Of a stretch of DNA of 15,553 bases, positions 8,452 through 13,175 are shown in pieces. The notes beneath the pieces were generated by a model that was not told the origin of the DNA, made no database searches, and worked only from the letters and a program-made list of their open reading frames with translations. This DNA is from Coprobacillus sp. (lineage in GTDB: Bacteria > Bacillota_I > Bacilli_A > RFN20 > CAG-826). The stretch is taken from contig JAJQAP010000012.1 in the NCBI GenBank assembly GCA_021203745.1, positions 1 to 15,553 on the forward strand. The letters run 5' to 3'. Both the position numbers and the translations under genes were made by a program. The number at the start of each line of letters is the position of its first letter. Position 1 is the stretch's first letter.

Positions 8452-8460
8452 CCTTTTAAT
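8433..8460 (+). promoter_or_regulatory. Possible promoter of the lipoprotein gene
   Basis: TTGAAA (8433-8438) and TTTAAT (8455-8460) are 16 bases apart, inside the 5' end of ybeY. Start of transcription would fall near 8467, just where the inverted repeat begins, placing that hairpin at the very 5' end of the mRNA. The -10 is imperfect, and a TATAAC at 8461 has no -35 at a normal distance, so this is only a candidate. Confidence 0.3.
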
Positions 8461-8487
8461 TATAACGAGTTAGAGAATATTTGTCTA
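8459..8487 (-). promoter_or_regulatory. Sigma-A promoter of the ybeY-cdd-era-recO block
   Basis: On the minus strand, TAGACA (8487-8482, one mismatch to consensus) is followed after 17 bases by TATAAT (8464-8459). The expected start point is about 8453-8452, immediately before the ybeY ATG at 8451, so the transcript would have a leader of zero to two nucleotides. The -35 overlaps one arm of an inverted repeat shared with the divergent lipoprotein gene. Confidence 0.72.
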
Positions 8488-8490
8488 ACT
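8468..8490. promoter_or_regulatory. 7-bp inverted repeat between the divergent ybeY and lipoprotein genes
   Basis: AGTTAGA (8468-8474) and TCTAACT (8484-8490) are perfect inverted copies separated by 9 bases. The right arm covers part of the -35 of the ybeY promoter, and the whole element lies just upstream of the lipoprotein Shine-Dalgarno. It could be a dimeric repressor operator controlling both genes, or a hairpin at the 5' end of the lipoprotein mRNA. The regulator, if any, is not in the window. Confidence 0.4.
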
Positions 8491-8493
8491 ACT

Positions 8494-8500
8494 AAGGAGG
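8494..8500 (+). promoter_or_regulatory. Shine-Dalgarno of the lipoprotein gene
   Basis: AAGGAGG lies 6 nt before the ATG at 8507. With the following AAG it forms a 10-base stretch (8494-8503) perfectly complementary to bases 11842-11851 of the candidate small RNA. Confidence 0.85.
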
Positions 8501-8506
8501 AAGTCT

Positions 8507-10504
8507 ATGAAGGGAAAGAAAATACTACTATCACTTGCCTGTGTACTACTACTTACAGGATGCAAAGACGCATCAAGTGATGATGAGATACCTGAATCAC
8601 TACTCGATAGTGACACAGAAGAGGATTATAACTGGGATAACCCTGGAGATGTGCTAGGGGGAGGACAAGATGCGACAGAAATCCCAGAAAGCATTGAGAA
8701 GAATATCGAGCCACTTGAAAGTGCGGTAAGTTCTAATAATGTACAAATCAGTGATTTAGAGACTTCCAGTGTTCCAACTGACGCCACAAAAATAACAGGA
8801 AGCACAAATATTAATAAAGACAACTATGGCAATTATTACATTGAAGGTGAAATAACACTAACAAGTGACGGCACCATTAGAACAAACGATAATCTTAACG
8901 GCGATGTGACAATCTATCTTGCTGGTTGCACGATTTATAATAACGATTCAGGGAAAGATGCTGATCATGCTTTTAAGATTCAAAGAGATACGACCTTAGT
9001 TCTTGTTGATGGCACCGAGAATAAGATTATTATGGGTAGTGATAATACCGATAATAACGCGATAAATGCGAGTAAAGGTGCTTCATTAACGATTTTAGGA
9101 AATGGATCACTAGAAATCGAATCATATAAACGAGGGATTGATGTTGATGGAGACTTAATTATCTCTGGAAACCCAACAATTAAGATTACATCCACAAACG
9201 ACTGCATTAGAGCGGGCGATGAATTAATTGGAGGTCAAATCTACCTCAATGGCGGTTCATATACCCTTAAATCAACAGATGGAAATGGTCTTGATGGATC
9301 TTATATCACAATCTTAAACGGGGCAAATCTAGATATAACCACTGCAGATAGCGATGCCATTAAAGCGGAGATTGCTTTTACCGATGATGATGGCTATCTA
9401 GTTGAGGATGATGGAAAGGCCGTTACCCCAGAATTTAGCTACGACGATGGATATGTCTATATTGGAAGTGCAGGGGATGTAAAGATTACCACTACTGGGC
9501 AAGGGGATGGTATCCAAGCGGATACATTTGTCTTTATTAAGAGCGGTAACTTCAATATCGAAGTCAATGGAGGGGCACCCGAAACCGTCACAAGTAGAAC
9601 CTCAAACAATGGAGAAGCAAAAGCCATTAAAGCGGGCACCATAGATTACGATGATCCAAATACTGGTAAAACAGTAGAACTCGATTCCATCTACGACTAT
9701 ACGATTGCTATCGCTGGAGGAACATTTGATATATCCTCTGATGATGATGCTCTTCATTCAAATGGACAACTCTATATATATGGAGGAAGTCTTTCTATTG
9801 CAACAGGTGATGATGCAATCCACGCAGAAACAGACTTAGTGATTGAAGAAGGATGCGCGATTGGTATCGATCGCTGCTACGAAGGAATCGAAGCTCAAGC
9901 TATCCAAATCAATGGCGGTTATGTTTCACTCTACGCCGTGGATGATGGAATAAATGCCGCTAGTACAACTGGTAGATCTTCAGATAGAAACTGCCAGATC
10001 GTCATTAACGGAGGAGAAATCTACGTTAATGCGGAAGGTGATGGGATTGATTCTAATGGAGGCATAACCATTAATGGTGGCACCATTTATGTTAATGGAC
10101 CTTCAACTGGCGCAGATGCTGCCCTAGATAGTGAATATGGAATTACTGTTAATGGAGGTAACCTTATTGCTATCGGTGCTCTTGGAATGGTTGAAACTCC
10201 TTCCACTAGCTCTAGCCAATACGTGATATCCTATGCTACATCCTCTAAGCAGAGTGCGGGGACTCTAATCTCGGTCCTTGATAAGGATGATAATGTCATT
10301 ATCTCTATCGAATCGGTTAGACAATTCCAGTCGATTATTGTTTCCTCTCCTGACTTTGTTAAAGGAGAAACCTATACATTCTATGGAGGAACAACAAAAC
10401 TCGGCAGTGTGACGATTAGCTCCACAATTACAACAGGTGGATCCACACAATCAGGAAATGGCAATGGCCGTCCTGGTGGATCAGGTGGACCTGGTGGTCA
10501 CTAA
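8507..10504 (+). CDS. Surface lipoprotein with Cthe_2159-type carbohydrate-binding beta-helix
   Basis: A 665-residue protein and the only clear plus-strand gene here. Residues 1-19 form a lipoprotein signal peptide with lipobox LTGC (C19), so it should be anchored to the outer face of the membrane. An acidic, Ser-rich spacer (20-95) precedes a right-handed beta-helix-like body (about 96-560) of irregular coils rich in NGG/YGG turns and DDAI/GDGI motifs, for example at 281-286, 331-339, 411-417, 434-440, 478-483 and 510-515. A final beta domain (about 560-640) and a Gly/Pro-rich tail (about 644-665) follow. The pattern matches the Cthe_2159/DUF4353 family, whose Clostridium thermocellum member binds cellulose and pectic polymers with calcium. 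The repeated Asp pairs fit calcium sites, but that and the ligand are inference. No catalytic motif is recognised. It looks like an accessory gene inserted beside the housekeeping block. Confidence 0.88.
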   Translation: MKGKKILLSLACVLLLTGCKDASSDDEIPESLLDSDTEEDYNWDNPGDVLGGGQDATEIPESIEKNIEPLESAVSSNNVQISDLETSSVPTDATKITGSTNINKDNYGNYYIEGEITLTSDGTIRTNDNLNGDVTIYLAGCTIYNNDSGKDADHAFKIQRDTTLVLVDGTENKIIMGSDNTDNNAINASKGASLTILGNGSLEIESYKRGIDVDGDLIISGNPTIKITSTNDCIRAGDELIGGQIYLNGGSYTLKSTDGNGLDGSYITILNGANLDITTADSDAIKAEIAFTDDDGYLVEDDGKAVTPEFSYDDGYVYIGSAGDVKITTTGQGDGIQADTFVFIKSGNFNIEVNGGAPETVTSRTSNNGEAKAIKAGTIDYDDPNTGKTVELDSIYDYTIAIAGGTFDISSDDDALHSNGQLYIYGGSLSIATGDDAIHAETDLVIEEGCAIGIDRCYEGIEAQAIQINGGYVSLYAVDDGINAASTTGRSSDRNCQIVINGGEIYVNAEGDGIDSNGGITINGGTIYVNGPSTGADAALDSEYGITVNGGNLIAIGALGMVETPSTSSSQYVISYATSSKQSAGTLISVLDKDDNVIISIESVRQFQSIIVSSPDFVKGETYTFYGGTTKLGSVTISSTITTGGSTQSGNGNGRPGGSGGPGGH

Positions 10505-11673
10505 CCCCGACTCATTAAAGAAGAATACCTTGCCTTTTCTAGGCGGTATTTTTTTATAGACTCATCAAGTGAAAATACCTTATCGAGATTCTCTTTAAAA
10601 TATAAAGAGAGAGCAAAGTAGAATAGAACATACGTTAAAGAGAGAATATGCTCTAAATACATCGAAAGAAGAATAAGAAGAAGAGTGAAAAAGAGCTCTA
10701 CGTATTTAGTTATATTGTTTCGATAGGCATACTTATACGATAAAGAATGTAATGAGTCTAGCTTCTCGTTAAAGGGCACTCCATTATCGGTAAAAAGATT
10801 ATTTTCTTTTCGTTCCACTTCTTTACTTAAAAGAAGATTACGATTTAAGACGAGTTTATCTAGTAGTGAGAATAAGATAAGAGCGATAACAAAGATAAGA
10901 TTATAAAAACTATTGTAAGCGCAAAGAAAGATTAAAAAGATACATATAACAAGCGAGAAGATAAAAGAGATAGGAAGGGAAAGAGAATCGCTTTTATAAT
11001 CTTCATACACTTTTAGCTCTTCAATATTTTCTAATGGCCGCGTCAGTTTACTTGTAAAGTATTTATCATAGGCTTTCATCTTTTTTATAACACTCATCCG
11101 GTAAAGGATTTCCGATACCGCACACAGGGCGAGAAATGATAGCGGCAGTAAGAAATGACTGTTATTAATAAAGGAAAGACCAATAAAGAGTGATAAGGTG
11201 GAAATCGATTTAAGGATAATAAGATCAAAGCTTCCCCTTTTGACTTTAATCTTTTCTATCTCTAGTTTACCTTCGTATTTTAAATAGGATTCCACCACGA
11301 GGGCTTTCCCATCCCACATACTAAATAGATCACCACTCTTTATATGATATTCTCCTAGTGATGGGTCGATAATCTTTGCTCTCCTTTTATTTAACTTCTC
11401 TAGGATTATCGCGTGAGTATTCCCATCAATATTAACTTCTAAAATCATTGGACCTTTAAAGCTCGTAATTAGACTATCTTTATCACTAAATAGATATCCC
11501 CCAAGAGTTAACTTATACTGGGCCCCTAGTTCAATTAACTCATAAAAGGAGTAGGCATCCTCTTTACTTACTGGTAAGTAAAGAAAGTCTTTATTATGAT
11601 TGAGAGAGGCTAAAATCATCTTTAAGCAAGTAAAACCACAGTCATTTTCTTTTTGCTGAGAAACAAAGTACAT
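10501..11673 (-). CDS. C39-family peptidase fused to an ABC-exporter-like membrane domain, without an ATPase domain
   Basis: A 390-residue protein. The N-terminal 130 residues are a peptidase C39 domain: Q6 (oxyanion), C12 in QQKENDCGFTCLKMI, H87 in THAIIL and D103 in DPSLGEY form the expected Cys-His-Asp site, so it should be active. C39 domains cut double-glycine leader peptides of bacteriocins and signal peptides. Six hydrophobic segments follow, at about 151-169, 172-190, 233-251, 255-272, 326-343 and 345-360, paired with two long cytoplasmic loops as in an ABC-exporter membrane domain. The protein ends at residue 390, just where the nucleotide-binding domain should begin; no Walker motifs are present. 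The start has a perfect AGGAGGTG Shine-Dalgarno (11683-11676). The stop overlaps the convergent lipoprotein stop by 4 bp. It could be a natural split transporter, a decayed one, or a stand-alone membrane peptidase. No double-glycine substrate gene is visible nearby. Confidence 0.82.
   Translation of the reverse strand: MYFVSQQKENDCGFTCLKMILASLNHNKDFLYLPVSKEDAYSFYELIELGAQYKLTLGGYLFSDKDSLITSFKGPMILEVNIDGNTHAIILEKLNKRRAKIIDPSLGEYHIKSGDLFSMWDGKALVVESYLKYEGKLEIEKIKVKRGSFDLIILKSISTLSLFIGLSFINNSHFLLPLSFLALCAVSEILYRMSVIKKMKAYDKYFTSKLTRPLENIEELKVYEDYKSDSLSLPISFIFSLVICIFLIFLCAYNSFYNLIFVIALILFSLLDKLVLNRNLLLSKEVERKENNLFTDNGVPFNEKLDSLHSLSYKYAYRNNITKYVELFFTLLLILLSMYLEHILSLTYVLFYFALSLYFKENLDKVFSLDESIKKYRLEKARYSSLMSRG
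10524..10555 (+). terminator. Intrinsic terminator of the lipoprotein gene, inside the convergent coding sequence
   Basis: On the plus strand AATACC (10524-10529) pairs with GGTATT (10545-10550), and GCC (10532-10534) with GGC (10542-10544), with a two-base bulge and a 7-base loop. Seven T residues follow (10549-10555). It begins 20 bp after the lipoprotein stop and lies within codons for the C-terminal end of the C39 protein. Confidence 0.78.
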
Positions 11674-11675
11674 AA

Positions 11676-11683
11676 CACCTCCT
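11676..11683 (-). promoter_or_regulatory. Perfect Shine-Dalgarno of the C39 membrane protein gene
   Basis: AGGAGGTG on the minus strand matches all eight bases of the canonical anti-Shine-Dalgarno of 16S rRNA and lies just before the ATG at 11673. The AT-rich run upstream (TATTTATATATATA, 11696-11683) may include a -10, but I could not find a matching -35. Confidence 0.75.
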
Positions 11684-11738
11684 ATATATATAAATAGCAG
11701 GGTTAAGAAAATTTCTTCCTAATTTTTTTAAATTTTCT

Positions 11739-11766
11739 TTGCAAAAAGAGAAAAATAATGTATCAT
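11739..11766 (+). promoter_or_regulatory. Promoter of the candidate small RNA
   Basis: TTGCAA (11739-11744) is followed after 16 bases by TATCAT (11761-11766), predicting a start at about 11773, exactly the first base of the closing stem of the RNA. A better -10 hexamer, TATAAT, lies at 11766-11771, but it is 21 bases from TTGCAA and would start the RNA inside the stem. Which -10 is used cannot be settled by eye. Confidence 0.5.
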
Positions 11767-11772
11767 ATAATT

Positions 11773-11897
11773 GTCCGAAAGGAACATAGGTAATTAATCT
11801 AATTAGTTAAACCTATTTTACTAATGAAAATCATGCTATTGCTTCCTCCTTTCTGGTAATAGCTCGGACGGGACCCAAGTTGAAGGGTCCCGTTTTT
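11773..11897 (+). ncRNA. Candidate structured small RNA with a UCCUCC (anti-Shine-Dalgarno) loop
   Basis: About 125 nt. The 5' GTCCGA (11773-11778) pairs with TCGGAC (11864-11869), enclosing two hairpins. Hairpin 1 has ATAGG (11786-11790) with CCTAT (11812-11816) plus an inner TAATTA/TAATTA stem. Hairpin 2 has GCTATT (11835-11840) with AATAGC (11858-11863), extendable by three pairs, two of them G-U, which leaves the loop UCCUCCUUUCU (11844-11854). A terminator follows at once. The loop is complementary to Shine-Dalgarno sequences, the arrangement of C-rich regulatory RNAs in Gram-positive bacteria such as those with UCCC motifs. I do not recognise a known family; it does not look like 6S RNA, SRP RNA, tmRNA or RNase P RNA. 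It is divergent from the C39 gene, and the next gene on its far side, dnaJ, lies on the opposite strand. Confidence 0.62.
11869..11897 (+). terminator. Intrinsic terminator of the small RNA
   Basis: CGGGACCC (11869-11876) pairs perfectly with GGGTCCCG (11885-11892) around an 8-base loop, followed by TTTTT (11893-11897). On the opposite strand the hairpin lacks a T-run, which fixes the RNA to the plus strand. Confidence 0.87.
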
Positions 11898-11914
11898 GTA
11901 TGTTTAGTAAAATT

Positions 11915-11941
11915 AAAGAGGCAGTTATCTGTCTCTTTTTT
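11915..11941. terminator. Bidirectional hairpin terminator downstream of dnaJ
   Basis: AAAGAGGCAG (11915-11924) pairs with CTGTCTCTTT (11929-11938) around TTAT. On the plus strand there is one G-U pair and a run of six T (11936-11941). On the minus strand, 22 bp after the dnaJ stop, the pair becomes an A-C mismatch and the T-run is TTTAATTTT, so termination of dnaJ is plausible but weaker. On the plus strand it is a second stop behind the small RNA. Confidence 0.7.
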
Positions 11942-11962
11942 ATTTAACCTCACGAGAAAGGA

Positions 11963-13105
11963 TTACTTTTTAAATTGTTTTATAAACTTATCGTAAGAAC
12001 CCTCTCCAGAAGAGTCCTTAAATTGTTTTAAAGCTTCCTTTTGCTTTTTATCGAGTGAAGAAGGAGTCTGGATATTGATATGGACATACTGATCTCCAGG
12101 TTTTTTGGTTCTTAGGTTTTTAATTCCCTCTCCTTTCATTCTGAGTACTTGTCCAGATTGAATACCTGATGGGATATTTAATGTGCACTCTCCGTTAACC
12201 GTAGGCACTTTAATTTTTGCCCCCATACAAGCATCGTAGAAATCGATTGGGATATCGAGATGAATATCATCACCATCTCTTTTAAAGTAAGGATGCTTTT
12301 TAATCCTTATTTCAACATATAGGTCACCACATGGACCCCCATTACGACCACGATCTCCTCTACCTGTTACTTTAATTTGTTGTCCTTCGTTAATACCCAC
12401 AGGAATATGGAGTACTTGGTCCACTTTATGACGGACGTATCCTGATCCTGAGCACACACTGCATTTATCCGTTATTACTTTACCAGTGCCGTTACAGTTA
12501 GGACAAACCTGTTGAGACTGCATAGTGCCAAACATCGTACGCTGCTCAACATTGACATACCCTCTTCCGTTACAACGGGAGCATGTATGAATATCGTTAG
12601 GTGATTTTGCTCCAGTTCCGTTACATGCACTGCATTTATCGTCAGCGGTCATTGTAAGGGTTAAATCTTTTCCAGTCACCGCATCCATAAAGTCAATTGT
12701 AACACTAGAGAATGTATCTTGACCTTTCATTGGGCCAGAAGAGCTACGTTGAGATTGTCTTCTCCCCCCACCAAAGAAAGAAGAGAATATATCGTCCATA
12801 TTGACCCCTTGCCCATCCGAGGAGAAGCCAGAAAAACCACCACCGAACGGATTACCCGCTCCAGCACCAGGATTTGTTCCTGCTTGCTCAAAAGCCGCCC
12901 ATCCAAATTGATCATAAGCCGCTCTCTTATTGTCATCGTATAAGATATCATAGGCTTCTTGTACCTCTTTAAACTTGGCCTCGTCTCCTGTTTCCTTATT
13001 ATCAGGATGGTAGACTTTGGCTAGTTTCCGATAGGCACTTTTGATCTCATCTTTCGTGGCTGTTTTGCTGATTCCTAGGGTTGCGTATAAATCTTTATCT
13101 GCCAT
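11963..13105 (-). CDS. dnaJ: Chaperone protein DnaJ (Hsp40)
   Basis: A 380-residue type I DnaJ, co-chaperone that delivers substrates to DnaK and stimulates its ATPase. The J domain (1-70) has HPD at 33-35. A Gly/Phe-rich region follows (about 75-115). The zinc domain holds four CxxCxGxG repeats: CSACNGTG (158-165), CSRCNGRG (175-182), CPNCNGTG (201-208) and CSVCSGSG (215-222). The two C-terminal beta domains and a helical dimerisation end (about 350-380) complete the normal architecture. The start has AAAGGAAG upstream with normal spacing. It lies 70 bp after dnaK, with a stable hairpin between them. The grpE-dnaK-dnaJ order is the usual heat-shock operon; any CIRCE or sigma-32-type control would be outside the window. 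Confidence 0.98.
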   Translation of the reverse strand: MADKDLYATLGISKTATKDEIKSAYRKLAKVYHPDNKETGDEAKFKEVQEAYDILYDDNKRAAYDQFGWAAFEQAGTNPGAGAGNPFGGGFSGFSSDGQGVNMDDIFSSFFGGGRRQSQRSSSGPMKGQDTFSSVTIDFMDAVTGKDLTLTMTADDKCSACNGTGAKSPNDIHTCSRCNGRGYVNVEQRTMFGTMQSQQVCPNCNGTGKVITDKCSVCSGSGYVRHKVDQVLHIPVGINEGQQIKVTGRGDRGRNGGPCGDLYVEIRIKKHPYFKRDGDDIHLDIPIDFYDACMGAKIKVPTVNGECTLNIPSGIQSGQVLRMKGEGIKNLRTKKPGDQYVHINIQTPSSLDKKQKEALKQFKDSSGEGSYDKFIKQFKK

Positions 13106-13124
13106 ATACTCTTCCTTTCTTTAC

Positions 13125-13158
13125 TCCTAAAGGGGCAAATCAATATTGCCCCTTAGGA
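13125..13158 (-). promoter_or_regulatory. Stable hairpin in the dnaK-dnaJ intergenic region
   Basis: TCCTAA (13125-13130) pairs with TTAGGA (13153-13158), and GGGGCAA (13132-13138) with TTGCCCC (13146-13152), with one bulged A and a 7-base loop: 13 base pairs with a strong GC core. No T-run follows on either strand, so it is not a standard terminator. It may protect or delimit mRNA ends, or lower dnaJ expression relative to dnaK. Confidence 0.6.
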
Positions 13159-13175
13159 AAATACTAGTTTATTAA

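Larger units (their letters stand above)
11674..11962. other. 289-bp intergenic region between dnaJ and the C39 gene
   Basis: It holds no credible protein gene. From left to right: the leader of the C39 gene with its Shine-Dalgarno (11674-11700); an A/T-rich stretch (11701-11760) that must hold promoters for both directions; a candidate plus-strand small RNA (about 11773-11897) with its own promoter and terminator; and a second, bidirectional terminator hairpin (11915-11941) close to the dnaJ stop. Confidence 0.7.

Noticed and set aside
11683..11696. Promoter of the C39 gene at TATTTATATATATA
   Set aside because: No -35-like hexamer lies 16-18 bases upstream; the run is simply A/T-rich, so no call was made.
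11773..11897. Small RNA as 6S RNA, SRP RNA, tmRNA, RNase P RNA or a T-box
   Set aside because: Length, lack of the SRP tetraloop motif, lack of a tag ORF or tRNA-like end, and no downstream gene on its strand argue against each.
8452..11962. Mobile element, CRISPR array or attachment site in the accessory segment
   Set aside because: No transposase, integrase, terminal inverted repeats, spaced repeats or tRNA gene could be seen.
12727..12951. 74-residue minus-strand frame within dnaJ
   Set aside because: It is an out-of-frame reading of the Gly/Phe-rich region of DnaJ.
13106..13175. CIRCE operator or terminator between dnaK and dnaJ
   Set aside because: The repeat is not TTAGCACTC-N9-GAGTGCTAA and no T-run follows the hairpin.
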